Below are positions 42,401-57,400 of a stretch of 64,000 nt of DNA, piece after piece. Each line of letters opens with the position of its first letter. The first letter of the stretch is position 1. Source of the stretch: Edolisoma coerulescens (Eukaryota > Chordata > Aves > Passeriformes > Campephagidae); contig VWZW01006249.1 of the NCBI GenBank assembly GCA_013397115.1, forward strand, positions 3,756,100 to 3,820,099. The letters are read 5' to 3'. A program made the translations under genes and the position numbers. The notes under the pieces were generated by a model that was given only the letters and a program-made list of their open reading frames with translations, searched no databases and was not told the origin of the DNA.

Positions 42401-45400
42401 CAGGCTGAAGTAGGAATAGCCCAGTTCTCTTTCTGATTAGACAGAATAAATTAAGAAGTTAATTAGAATAAAGATAGGACTGAATAGCTAAGATGTTAAT
42501 TAAATAAAAAGAGAATGCTTTTCCTTCCATAGTCATCTGCAAGACCATAGGAACTCATAGTATTATCCCTTTTATTAGTCACAGCACACCATAAGAATAA
42601 AGATAAAACTGAAGGGGATTCACCAAATATCCACAGCTGGCACTGCACTGTGCTGGCCACGTGATAAGGGGTGGACAATCCAAAAAAGCTGCAAGTTACA
42701 CCCTCACCAAAGACTGGGACAGGCTTCAGTTCTAGAAGATAACTAGTATTCACAAAACATGTCACAAGAGACAAAAGACCATACAAAGCACTGAGCTGAA
42801 CAGTTCATCCATCTATCACACAAATATTTACAGATCTTTTCCTGACCTTGACAGACGTACGAGGAACGTTTCCCTGTGGGTGCACTCTGCATTCACTGAC
42901 TCTGGCATTGGTTATCAACCAAAACTGGCATCTATATCACCCAGCACAAGCAGACAAGCTTGCATTACTGTGTGCTAGCTCCCAAGGAAGTCTCCCAGTA
43001 CCAAAACAGAGGCATCTGTACATGCTGTCACAGCATTCAGTTTGCAAATGAGCTATCTGAGCTTCTTTTTAGGTTCTGGACAGATTCACTGTATTTATCT
43101 GTTTCTCCTCAGTGTTACAGACTTGGTACAGAATCTTCTTGCTGTAATAAAGTTGATGAAGTCTACTCTTGCACGATTCCTCACTTCCTGAGGCCCGTGA
43201 CCAAAGCAACATCAGCCTAAGCAACAGCCCAGGAACCATAATCCATGAGACATTGTACCTGAGATCTAATTCAAGATCATTTCCTAGGTTACTTTTAGGA
43301 CACAGAGAATATCAAGTACAGAGTTCTGTGTCAGATTAACGGCAAAGCTAAAAATGCTGACTTCAAAGAATGTCCTGCAGATCAGGGGGCTGACAGAGGC
43401 CTTCTGATAGATCTTCTAACCCTGAGAATACCATGATACATCTGCTGTCACAGTAACAGCAACTCTAGTGCACTTCTTTATTTGTTCAACTGTTTCAATT
43501 GATTATACGTGGACAAGGCATTTCTTTCCACATTACTTAAATACTGAAATCTAATGGGTGCTGTCACTGATAGCATCCTTTACAATTCCAAAAGACTTTA
43601 AAAGGCATGAAACCTCTGAGTACCCTGCTTAATGATGAAGCCTTTTACACTAGAACTCTTACCTTACCCAACAGCATCACAGCTTCTGTTACTGAGGCAT
43701 ATCATAACTCAACCTAATTCCTGCTTGCATATTCCCATGCTTTTTACATATACAGCAGACCTGAGTCGTGATTCTCAGAGAGATTCTGCATCATCCAGAG
43801 GGAAGTGGGACTTTTTGGTCCCTCCACCACCTTCTATTAAGGAGCTCACTGAGATTCCTCAGAATGAAGCAGCAACAAAGAGCAATAGAAAATGTGGTTG
43901 CTTAGTTCTGCAGGTGTGCTGGTGTTCAAAGGATGCAAAGTAAAGCAGTGTTTTCTGATTACAAGTTCTCCAGGTTCAAGCACATTTTATGGTAAATGTT
44001 TGTTGTCAGCACAAGAAAAGAACATTCCACATGAACTTCTCTCACAATTTTTTATTCCTGAAGTCCCATGATCGAAAACAGAAAGAATGTTTCTGATTCA
44101 CTTAACAGAAAACCTCACTTGTTCCAAAAGAGCATTACAATTCTAGAAACTAGAATGATGAGTTATAACCAAGGAAATACTATAACCAAGCCACAAAGCA
44201 ACAGAACTTCACCCAACACACAGTAAGTAACAATTACTTTAAATGCTATTTTTAAATGTTTTAACACCTGTTATGTAACTGTAAACTGTATGCAACTGCA
44301 AACATAGTTTACCTTAAGAAACATTAACATTTATCAGGTTAGTATTCACTAGGTAAACAATAGAACTTACCCCTCTTTCTGTGTGATGCTGCCAAATCCA
44401 AATCAACATTTCGTCTTCCACTCTAGATTAAAAGATTAATAAAAGCCTCATTTCCTCAGGTGATCATATGCGGTGCATAATATTAGAATATTTAAATTTC
44501 ATCCCTCACCCATAAAAGTGAGACAGTTAACAGAGCTATAATTATTTCAAATTTTTTTTACCATTAGTGCTTTCTCTTAACAGCGATGAATTAACGTACC
44601 GAAACACAGTGCTAAACAAATGTTTCATATGGACTTCCCATGTAAATATTCTATTGGCAATCCCTAAACACATCATGCTGGTTTACTTACCAGTGAATAA
44701 CCTTCCTCATCTGATTCTGGCTGAGACAAATCAGATTCACTTCTTGACTTCATCAGTCTGTAGCTTGAGTTTGCATGGATTGAGCGACTTTCTGCTGTAA
44801 GACTTTCACTCCTGATTCAGGTGCATACACATACAGAGAAAAAAAATACTGATATTACACAGAGGTAAGAGTTGATAGCCAAATTTAGCAGGTACCACAG
44901 TTTTATTTGGGAGCAGACTATCACAGAACATCACAAGACCACACTGAAGAGGAAAAGAGTGGTCTGATGGCTTCAATTATGCTTATAGAGGGTATTAGTA
45001 AACTTTGTTACTTCTTAACAGCCTTACTGGTCAACTGAACAAATGGCAACCTCAAATGAGTGCTTGCTCTAGAGCCTTGGTAAGTATTACACAGAGTAAA
45101 CAGAAACACTCTGAGCTGAGAGAACAAGAAACAGAGACAGAGTAAGTGGGTGAAAAAGCACTGAACTTATTAAAAACCCACCCATAAAATGCATCCCAAA
45201 GTTGGTATGCTGGAGATGAAAGCCACTTTGACAATGACAGCAGCCACCCATGCTTTAGGGACTAGATTTCCAAAAAGAGGCAAAAAGAATAAAAGGGTAC
45301 TGAATGTATGTAATCTTCCTCTCTAATATCTTAATATCTTCCCCATCAGTATCTTTATTTAAAATACCAAAACAGGTTCCGTACACTGTACAAGCTTAAG

Positions 45401-48400
45401 TAGATTCAGACTAGTAGCATCACAATTCCTGTGTTATATTCTACTTTAAACTCAAAGATCTCTAGAATAAAAGTTTAAGGAGGTCAAGTTTAGAATAAAT
45501 CTGTTTTACCAGGAATATCTCAGGTTATGAAAATTAAAATGCATTATTTAGTACTCATACTATTTAAATTAAACACTTCTATTCAATGAGCTGTCTGGCT
45601 TTATCTTTTTTTTCTCCTACACCTGACAACAAGTCTTACCCATGGCTATATTAGGAATATTTATAAAAATCAATCATGAACAACACTTTTGTCATAATAG
45701 GCATTGAAACTTTTGTTTTAAACATACACGAATTTTTTTTAACAGTACCATGTAGGACATTGGTACGGTTCAAAAAACCACAAATATGGTAAAAAAAAAA
45801 ACCAAACAAACAAATTACAGGAAAAATAAATAATTTTTCCAAGTACCTCATGCTGTCTGAACACCTGATGATCTGAACTATTTACCACTAAGCCCAACTC
45901 AGAAACTTAAATAGGGCCCACACAGAATAAAACTCTTCAGGTTTAGTTAGCATAGCCAAGGAAAATTAAGAAAAATCACCATTCTCAACAGAAGCATAAC
46001 ACTGCTCTCAGCAGAAATTTTCTTCTAAAAAAACTGCAATAATCCTCAGAGGAAAACTGGGGTTATTTAATCAATTCTAAAGGGAGCAGAGAAGAGTTGA
46101 CCATTCTGCAGAGTCAGCAAAGCCCACCTTGTCATGAGCCCGATCCCCTCCGGAGCAGCAGAGGGAGGCTGCTGGAGCTGCCCGTCCTCCCTTCGCTTCT
46201 GGAGCTCCTCAATGACAGGGCTCACTCCCAGGATCAACAGGGCACACCTGTGGATCACAGAGTTGCAGGCAGCAGTGTACACATCCTGCCCTTCTGTCAG
46301 ATCAGTGCTGATCCTTCGTTCCTGCTGGGACTGAGGAGGTGGATCATCAAGTCTAGTCCCTGTCCCCGTGCTCATCCTATCTCGATCCCGACTGCGAGCT
46401 ACTTCACGGGCTGATAGGAAACATTGAAATATTTCTGTAACATGCAACACAAAAAGAAAGTCTTAACTTCTAGACAAAGCTACAGAGAATAAAATATTCA
46501 TCTACATCTTGGGCCAAAAACTGCCCCACTATAAAGAACAACTAATATTTTTCTAACAGTAAAAGAATACATTAATAATACAGTGCCATGAAAGAAGTCA
46601 TGCAAACAAAGTTAAATGAAGCATTTACACAACGTTAATTTTAAAATGAAGGACAATGCACTTTGACAGAACACCAAACACTCTTTCAGTGTCTTACTGC
46701 AACCCAACTCCTGTTTGGATAGCATCAAAGAGAAAGAGATTATTTCATGTTTGCCTTTTAGCAGATGCATATAAAAAAATGCTTCTGTAAACCTGTATTC
46801 CAGACACCGGAATATCTCCAATTTGATACTGGAACAGTTTCAGGCTTTGGACAGTACAATGAAGATCCAATCAAAATTCTGAGCCTTCACTTTACTTAAT
46901 TCTGCTGTAGTCTAAAGAGCCAGATTCTTCTAAAGAGTATTTGAGAGACCTTTTCATCTGTGTCCAAAGAACTAAAGTTCTCTTGATTTAATAATTCTAA
47001 TTTTAAAGATTCAGTTCCCCTTTGGAAAGGCAAAGGTAAAACTAAATACTTCCCTCACCGATATGAATAAAACTCTGCATGTCACGTTCAGCATCCCTTT
47101 GGAACACAAGTGAAAGAGTCATCATCTTCCTACTTACCTGTGCATGTAACACTATTGTCTGTCTGGATCTTTCTGGATACATTTCCTTTATTGTACCCAG
47201 AAGGCCTGACCAGGGGGAATTTGAGAACTCTGAGCATTTGCCCAGAATAATTGCAAATCAAGCAGCAAAACATACTGCATGTACTGAGCAGGTGACATGT
47301 AAATCTTCTAGAGCCACAAATCATCTCATGAATGTGCACTTCAGCTCCACTGCATACTTTCAGGAAAGCCCACTGCACTGTCCATGTAATGACAAATCCT
47401 ATAAAACTAAAGGTGGACCATACATTTTGGTCAATAAGGTCCCAAATAGAAATGTGGGAGTCCTAACGGGAAACTGTCAGCAAAGCAGGTGATGACAGCA
47501 GAGGCTGGAAAAAGATAAACATTCTAACAGTATCCAGAGAAACAGTATTTGGAAAAGAAAAAAAAAAAAACCTGTGCAGCTATGGAAAATATTTCAAGTC
47601 AGCCAATTTCCTTTTTTAAGCTATGTGCATTCTATAGAAATTTTCCAAGGCTAACACAAATGCTGTCTTGGAGAAAACTCACTTCACAACAGAGAAAAAC
47701 CAGCCTTGTGTGATTGTCTGTTGCTTTACTGAAACTGCAAAAATTAAGGATTAACTACCCCATCAAGCTGGACTACAAGCCCCAGTCAGTGTAACAACAG
47801 TTTGTGAAATTCACCTTTTTCAAGGTATCTTCTGAAGAATTAAACAAGATGTTTAGAAAGCCCAGGAGAAAATATGGCAAATAGTGTTAAAAATACCAAA
47901 CTCTGACTAAAACCTCCACATTTTTAAGAGCAGAGACATTCTAAGACATCAGTGAATTCCAACACAGTCCACTATTAGCAACAGTTTTGTTTCCAAACTT
48001 CAGAATAACATTACCCTTCAAAGCTTACTACATAAAATAACAACACATACAAACACAGCCAAAATTCTATATATAAATACTGTGGTGAAAACTCTGAGAT
48101 CTAATGACAAGAACTTTAGAGAAAACAAGATGAAACCAATTACTCTTGTAGACAGTGCATACAGAAGTGCTGCTATATGAACTGCAGTGAACCTGCTCAG
48201 TATTCACATTCCCTTGTTTCTAAAAACTTTCCTGAACCAATAAAAAGCACTACACCATTGTATAAATCTCTCAAAATGTTTATGCAGGCAAATCTTTCAT
48301 AATCTTTCAAATAATTTCTCAATTTTACCTCAGAGAGAAAAAGAAACTGTTCTTCCAAAGGACATGGCATTACTGACACACATAACCAGTACTTACTACC

Positions 48401-51400
48401 AGCTGTCATAACTTCATGTTCTCTTTCCTCCTCTTCATCTTCTTGTTCTGGGTGTCCTTCCTCCCTGTCACGTTCTGCCTGCTCCTCCATTTCTGCTTCT
48501 TCATCAATTGTACGAGTAAAAGAATGTTCTTGAGTATCAACATCAGCAGATTCTTGGTTATCTAGCATCTTGATTAAAAAAAATATACACATGAAATGAA
48601 TTAATTCTCACCAAAATGAAAGACAAATGTACAAGGACACAGGTATTGAATAAGTCTTTTTTCTATCAAAAAATATTTCTGATGTTGTGTGAAATAACAA
48701 AGACAGCTGTTTACATTCAAGGTTTTAAACACTTAAGTTGGAAAATTTAATTTTTCTTTTGTAACTGTGACTCAAGATTATTTGCAGAAAAATGTCTCCT
48801 TAGAATGCTTACTTAGACACTGCAGCCAAACTTTGACACTTCAGCACCAACGCCTTTAGAAATCATAAGCCTGGGTCTACTGTGCAAAAGCAAACCAGGT
48901 ACTTTTTGCCAATGGTATTAATTCTGAAGCGATAAATCTACTGCATGTATCAGATTTGCTGTATTGCATCTGTAAGTTTGAGGATTTCTGGAAGTAACAG
49001 AACTTACTGTATGCACACCCAATGCTTTCAGAAATGCTGAGTCTCTTGCAGCTATGTTAGACCCCTACCCCGAGAAAGGAAGTGGGCAAGACACACACAT
49101 CCCTGTAATATTAATCAAAAGTAGGAGACACACCTACACTATTTTAAAGAGCACCATTAGAGCTTTACAATACAGCTAAAAAGCCTCCTAATCCTGAGAA
49201 TTTTAATCATGAGAATTTTGTTGATCAAAAATATCTTGCTTGTAGATTGTAAACCACAATTAAAAATCCTATCAGAGAAACCTGCTTTAAGGACTACACT
49301 GTACTGCCAAATAGGCCCCAACCCTGTAATTCACAGGACACTTCCATCATCAATGCTGACCTGGCTTAATAAAGTGATTCAGAAGTTGCCAGTTTCAGGC
49401 CCAGTGCTCTCATATCAAACATTCACATGGGGCTGACAAGGACAATGCTGCTAGGACTAAGGAGATAATATGGCCATGGAGGAAGGAAGAAGGGGCAGGC
49501 AAGGTAGGGGAAGAGAGAGGTTCAGAGATCAGAGGCCCAGATAATGCAGCTGGACTCAGGAATGGCAGCCAGACAAAGCTGTGGCCTGCTCAACACAGCT
49601 GAGCCATCTCCAGCTAAGCTGTAGGGCTTCTATGGCCCAGCATTCTAGAGATGGAAAGAGGGAAAACCAGGCTCGAGGCTGTGCTTGAGTCGAATGATGC
49701 CAACCAACCATCTGCTTTAATTGATTCTGTATCACATACTCCAGACTAATGGACTCCCAATTATACCCTGGCCATTTTAATTCCAAAACTCATGAAGGTT
49801 CTTCAACAGGATAGAAAAAAATAGTGGCAATATATACGTATGAAACTAACATTATGTAATATTTTCGTAACAGCCAGCAAAGTCAGAGGAACCGAAAAGA
49901 GATGCACAGCCTTACCCATCTGTCTCTGGAGGATGACCTGCTCTGAATAAGCTCCATGTTCTTGCAGGCAAGCAAGCGACTCCGAACTTTATACACACAG
50001 CGGTAAACTTCTGCCAAGGCCTTGCCAGGCTGGTACCTACAGAAAATCACACCCAAGCCAGAAAAAAATCACAGAAAGTTCCTTTCAAAAAGTCAAGCGG
50101 AACTTTTGAAAGCAGTTTTAAGTTACTTGCCTGCTCTCACCACAAGCTTGACTAAGTAAACTTGTATGTTTCAGAAGAGCTGCAAGGACAAATCTGGACA
50201 CAGTGTCTAGGAGTGATTCATTACTTAAAGTTGCAGTATCCCAATCTGAAAATAGAAAGGATTCATCAAAACTGGCTACTGTTCCCAGAAACAAAAAAAT
50301 ATTTGTTTTTTCAATATTGCATTCAATATCGTGGTCCATTTAAATCGCCTTTTTTTTTTTAAGGAACTGACTTGGTAATTTCAAAATAACTTTTCCCCCC
50401 TTTAAAAAGAACCATTATGAAAATAACATTGCTCTATTATAAAATCACTGAACTGCCAAACAAACCTTCACATATTTCCACGGGGAAAAAAAAAATACTG
50501 TCCCCTTTCTTTACAAATATGCTTATAATATTTTTTTCTGTTAAACATTATCTATAAATCCTCATAAACTGCTGCAGAAATGACAAAACTTACCTGGCCA
50601 TACATAAGTCTAGTCTAACACACCTGCTCCTCAGCAGGTTCCATGACTTTGCACGTGATGCTATGCTAACGTGACCGTACAACTTTCAGTCAGCTGAACA
50701 GAGCAGACCCACATCAACTCCTAAGGAACCCAGTTTCATAGCCTGAATTATACGTATTAGCCCATCCAACTCAGATTTTGCAAACAGATAACCAGTACTT
50801 TTCCAACTGGAATTCCCACTTCTGTGGAATTCTGTAACAGAACTCCCTGTCTTGCTCTCCACAGGCACACAATACCATTTGCTCTTTTCTTCATCTGGCT
50901 CAGCTTGGCCAGAGCTACAGAAAATTATCTCTGGATACAGCAGTTACAGTACAACTACAATGCTCAGTGGATCTCATTAAAAGGAACCTGGAAAGCTTGA
51001 GCAGGAAACCCAGATTTTAGGCAATAAGCATGAAAAACTATTACTACTGTAAGACCAGCCTCCCAGAGACTCGAAAAACAAAAGACGACTTACCCCTTCA
51101 TTCCATTCCTAACATATTTTACAAGTTACTTTGCCTTCCCCCATCTCCTCCCCTTTAATTTTTCTTTTTAATTGCAAGTTTCACCCTGCTCTACTCAGAA
51201 AATAGAAAAAACAACAACTGAGTAAGCAAACAAGAGCTTCTTCTTACTAGTTTCAGAGGGAAAAACAACTCTGAGCTACGTGTTTGCCAAGCACTGAAAT
51301 CAGTGTCAAAAGTAAGTAACAGAAAAAGCAAAAGAAAGATCATGGAACAAAATAATAAATTAAGTTTATCATGCTGTAGAATTAAAAATTGTTGCCAAAG

Positions 51401-54400
51401 AAAATACAGGATTGTGCTAGGAGTGTAGCTGGAGCATCTAACTTGCTTTCAAAATACACAGGTATTTTCAACACCTTACCTTTACTGACAGCATAGTCCT
51501 GCATACTGATCCAGAGGCTCCTTGCTGGCTCTTTTGTACAACCCAAGGCCAAATCAACATAGACTGTGATCTCTGGTCTCAGCTTATAATCAAAGGGCTT
51601 CTGTTCCTCATTTCCAGACAGGGCCACTTCTAACAAGGAGCTCATGCATTTGTCTAACAGAAGGGAAATACCAAAGAAATTAAACTCTGCAAATTTTGAG
51701 GATTACATACATCTATCTAAAAGCATTTAAACCAGCTTTCACTTTCCTCTTAGTTAAAAAAAAAAAATCAAGACATGTCATTGTCCTTCCACAGATTTAC
51801 CTTACATAGGGAAGTGACTTAAAATACAATCTACATAGAACCTATGGAGATTTAGATGCATTATCCAACTCTTCTTCAATAGCATAAATCTGTATCATTA
51901 ATTCTACCTGACCTGCACAGCTCTACACTTGCAACTACTGCCTGGACCCATTTCAAAACACTCTGTCTTGTAAGTAAGTCTGGAAGTAGCCTACTCAGAA
52001 GCAGAGGGAGGAGGAGATGGGAACTAAGAGGAACAGGGCACAAAGAAGCACAAGCAAGTGCTCCATTCAGATAGGAAGGGATGACTGGAACTCCACTGCT
52101 GAGTCGTTAACAATTCTGGTACATTATGAAGACTGAAGTTTGCTATTAATAGCATTGTTTCTAATTAATAAAAAATTCATTTTGCAAGTAGAATAAAACA
52201 TAAGATATTTTCCAATAATTAATATGAAAAACTGAATCTCTGGAGTGTCTGTTAAATGCTGAGCATCTAAGACTAAAATATTTCCAATTAACTCTGTGAA
52301 GTCTGTAGTCTTTCACTGAGAAATTGCGATTTTTTTCACCTGTATGCATTTCCAAGACTCTTTATAAACCACATCATATACTTACATACCATTTTGGAAC
52401 TTTTTGTATTACTACACAAATAGACAAAAATGCTGAAAGACAAACCTTAAGTACAGAGACTTACTCAAACATCATCAGAAATTGCACACCTGAACACAAA
52501 TATTTACAACGACCGTTAGCCACTTGCAGTGAACAGCTCACCTAAATGAGGAATATCCATCTCCACTCCATCGCTGAACAGCGGGGTTTTGAGCCAGTAG
52601 GCCGTGTCCTGCTCCTCGGGGGACACTGGAGGGCCCTGCAGCATGCCCCCCAGGCAGCGCCCGATGAGCAGGGCCACCGTCCTCTCCAGGTCCACCAGCC
52701 ACACCCAGGACTGGGCAGGCTGCGGCAGGGGCACGCCCGCAGGGTCGATCAGCTCAGGGCCACCTGCAAGTATTTACCGCCAGGTTAGCCACCAGTGCCA
52801 GGTGTTACAAAAACTTCTAAAATTAATGGCAGATCTTGCTAATATTTCCCAGTTAAGAGCAGACTTGCCCCTCAATCAGCAATCTTCCAACGGAAGAAAC
52901 AGCAGCTAGGACAAACACATTGCTGAACACTGGAACTACAGCAGCAGCAGAGGCCACCACCATTCATGGCACAGCTGTTCATGAAGTAGAGGCTCTTTTA
53001 AACTCTGCCCAAGAACCTGCTTTGTCTAATTTACCCTTCTTTGTGTTCCGAGAACCATGTATAGATAAATGATACACTGCACTCAATTAGAAACTGCACT
53101 CAATCAGAGCAGAAAAAAATATTTCACAGCAAGGGATATTAACACTTGAAGGAAATTGAAAAGGAAATGTAGCAAGACACACAGTTTAAAAAACCAGCCA
53201 TCTTAAAAGGGAAAGCTAAATTCCACTCCAAAAGGTGCCACTGTTTATTTTTCAGATTAAGAGCATGTTTGTTATCACACTAACCATGAAGAGGCCATTG
53301 TAATTCCTGATCTTCCAAAAGGGCTGCAGCAGGCAAGAGTCTGTTGAGACGATCTAAAGGTGGCAGCAGATCCAGCAGGTAACTCAGCAAAGGCCGGGCT
53401 ACTGACACTGGCAGCAGCAACAGTGAGTTGACAATCTGAGAGAGCATACTGCCAGCAGCTGATACATAAATCACATCTGCAGAGAAAAAACCAAATCTGA
53501 ATTAGTTACAATTATGGAATTGTGTAAGCACAATTTAACGAGTCAAAGAATTGCACCTCAGCTATCTCAGAACATCTTAAACAATAAAGGTTGAACTGAC
53601 TGGTTTGTTTAATAATTATTAATCTCTTACTTTAGTTACATACTTTTCAGTAATCACAGTAATGGTACTTTGAAAAAGAGAAATCTAGACCTGAATGAAT
53701 GAAACTGAAACAAAACTGCACATTCTGTATTCTGTTCATATTCACATTCTGGACTGAAGGTGAACAGAATGGAGAATTCACATTCTCCAACCTGTACTCT
53801 TCCTGCACACAAAATGTCCTATCAAAAACACGAACCAGATGCCATTCCTGGGTAGACACCTCATCTCCTCATTTGGGGGAGACTTGGGATGCCTACTTTA
53901 TGCAGATATAGGAAAAGTAAGGGATTTTTTAATTCAAACCTAAGCAAAGAAAAAGTGCCCTAAGCTTACAGAGCCATCATGACTGATTTTTCCATGGACA
54001 TTTACCTCTCAGTTTCTCCCCAACACTACCATTCCAAGAGCTTTCCTTAAGCAGTGTTGCAGAACGGGAATAGATATCTGTAGCATGAGGCAATAAAAGC
54101 TGAAGGTGTTTGTGAAGCAGGGCCACACTGCTGGAATTCTAGAAGGAAACAAACATAAGAATAATTCTGTAAATATATATAAGGGGTTCACTATTTAAAT
54201 CACTTTACCTTTCAAATACTCAGAAGATTTTCAAAAGGAACCTTACAACATTCTGGTGCTTATGAATATTGACTTATTTTTTTCTCTTCTAAATGGTAAA
54301 AATAAGGACACACACCTCAGTAACACTGTTGATGTGGCAATAAGCCAGCAACTGTTTCTGCAGGGAACATAAAAGCTCATGCAGATGAGCAGGTTGGCTG

Positions 54401-57400
54401 TTTTCTGATGATGATGTACCTAGTAAAAATTTATCACTGTTTTTTTCCAGTTCTCCGAAGGCTTGGTCCTATTAAGAAAAAAGGGGGAAAAAGATAACAA
54501 TTAACTCTGCTTCAAGTGCTATAATAATTTGTTATCACCTAAAAAGAGTTTTTATCTTTACTATGTGCACCTGTAATTAATGGAGAAATTCGATAATGTC
54601 AAGTAGATCATGGGATAACCAAACTTGAAATTACAAGTATTTACAATGTCACAGGAGTGACTGTGGTAGCTGTCAGGTGAACATTTCTTAAAATGTTTCT
54701 TTCACAAGCAGCAATGCTTTTATTCCTCACCAAGGACAGCTAGATTAAAAAACTCACTTCCTAACCTAGCCCCACAAAGCACAATGTGTTAAAATAAGTA
54801 GTAATTCCTTAGGATCTGTTGTGAGCTGATATATAAGATGTCTCACATTAGAATCCTTCCTTGCATTATCTAGGATGGCAATACAAGGAGAACACAGATG
54901 GCTGCTGGACTTCCTTTGGAATCCACTGGAAAAACCGAGTTAGTTTCAAGCAGCCAATTCAAAGCAGCCAATTCTACCTCGCTGAGTGAAGAACAAAACA
55001 CTGTCACCCTGCCCTGAGGAGCTCCAAACTATGCCAGGGAAGTCCAAACCTCTGATTTCTTCTCGCTCTTGTATTTAACTGGCTGGTTGAATAAAAAGCT
55101 GAGTCAGTGATTTGCTCTCACGTTCCCCTACACTTTCTAAGAACACCAATCTGGCTGACACGCTGTGTTTAATAAGGCAGCTGACCTGTACTTGCTGCTC
55201 TATTACAAGGTAGTTACCACCCTAGTGAAGTTAATTAAACAGACTCATGCTCCTGGTGTCTGCTTATTGTTCCCTGGTGGCTGAGATTATACTGACAAAC
55301 AATGCATACAATCAATTTACTTCTTGTGTTACATTCTATCTTCCAAAAAAATCTGAAGCCAAAGCAAGAGCAGTAAAATAGTCTGATATAAAACCAGCTA
55401 AATTTACATAAGTCACCTTAAACCATAAATATCACTATAGCAATATTAGAACCACACTGTCAGAGATGATTTAAATGACTTTAGTCCATTTAAAGACACA
55501 TACACATGTGGCACTGCTACTTTAGATAAACAAAATGAGCATCGTTTTCTTAAGATGGGGGAAAAAAAGTAACCCTTCAAAGCATCAAAAATTAATGATA
55601 ATTTTAAAAATAAATTAATAGGAAGCCTATACATACTGTATAAAATCCCAAGTTTCTTAGAAGAGTCTTCATTAAGATTTCAGCTAGATGAGTATCTGGA
55701 TGACTGCTCTGGACAGCATATGCTTGATCAGAGAGGTTTCCATAGCTGATACACAATGAGGAAGTTTCTGTGGTATCAGATGGGGAGCTATAGCCAAGCA
55801 GGGAAGCTACATGGGTGTGATCCTGCAAGCTTGTCAGAATGATGTCCAACTGCATTCTCTAAAGAAATGTTTAGACACAAAAATCACTCTTTGTTAATAA
55901 AAATAAAATAATGAGCTAAGAAAAAAAGTATTAGACATTGTTACCCAATAAAAATATTCTAATAGGACACAGAAATAAGCTTGAGGGCTTTACCAAAATA
56001 CTCCAGATTCTCCTGAAGATTTGCACTATCAGAGAATGGATAAATATACTGAATTAGATTGACCATACCTAGTAAAAATCTGAGATTAAGAAAGACAGAA
56101 ACTAGACTGTCCACATGGTGGGCAATGAGGTTAAGACATTGAACCAAACACTTTCTCCAGTCTGTCCTGGTTATCTGTGAAGACAGGTGGGGGACACACA
56201 ATTTTTCTACATTGTGCATAGGAAAAAGGGTACAAAAAAGAACCTTGCAGTCATCTTTGCAAAGTAGGGTGAAATCCATGTGGAGAAAGCATTATAGAAG
56301 TATTCATCCCAGAAAACAGTTAATTTTCTGTTACCAAGGCTTGTTAAATCAATCTAGCATTCAAAAATATCTTATGGGTAAACTTGCCTGGGTACACTAC
56401 TACAGCAATTCCTAAGTTCTCTGTAGTCGACCTTCACTTGAGAAAACAAGCAGTGCTCCCTGCCTCACTCCGTTCTGGTTTAGTCAGGCTGCCCTACAGA
56501 TTTTGTTACGCTGGGGTTTGCACTGCACCTCCCCAGAAATATGCTTGCACTCTGCAAATAAGGCTCAAGATGTTCTCAAAGAAAAACCCAAAGCAAACCA
56601 CAACTGCTCTCAGGCATATTTTTACTTGACCTTACCTGTCCTTTTGATAAGCTTTCCCATCTATCAGGACCTTGGGGTAGAAGAGAATGTAGCAATTCCA
56701 TTCTCTCTCGCAATGGAGGAAGTAGCATAGTTGCTCCAACTGACAGAGTCTCAATTACAACCTAAAATTGGAGCAGCAGAAAATACTTCTTCAGTGGAGA
56801 AGGGGGAATAATCAACTCACCTGTATCCTTAAAAAACAGTACATCACAAATTATATATCCCAAATATCTGCTTAATTTCACTTAATATCAGAATTCTACC
56901 ACACAATAGCACATGAATCTTTTATGCTGTGATGCAAACATGTGCAGTACATCTAAGGAGTGAAACAAGACCAACGAAAGTTGCTATTTCCTGTAAGAGT
57001 GCATTGTAGGAGAATTACTCAACCAAGTTAGTTACCCAATCCACAACAATAACATTTTAGGTTCATTATTACAAGGAAGAATAATTTAAAAGATACAAAA
57101 TAAAGCAGCTTTTTGAAATTCTTATGCAAACATTCTCCTTTGCTTTCAGATCATAAAATAGTGATGGTGACTACATTTTTTAACTTTAATGAGCAAAACT
57201 GGCAAGTCAGAATCGTTCAGAAAATCAGACAAATACCTTACTACACAGTTAGAAAAAAAAGAGAAGAGAGTAGTACAATTTTCACATGTAAACAACAAGG
57301 CATTACTTACTTCCTGAATTTCATCAGGGACAGAAGAGTCCATCAGTCTGAACAAGAGATTTCGAAGAGGACCAGCCTGCCGACCAAGAATGCTGGTGGC

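Noticed and set aside
43632..43943. 103-codon plus-strand open frame in the largest intron
   Set aside because: Low-information composition and no family match that I know.
47079..47492. 137-codon plus-strand open frame in an intron
   Set aside because: No recognisable domain, no nearby promoter or polyadenylation support; such lengths occur by chance in 64 kb.
50131..50245. Alternative GT donor for exon 16 at gtaact, five bases further on
   Set aside because: It would add four bases and shift the frame against exon 17, whereas the GC donor restores ESRYQPGK exactly.
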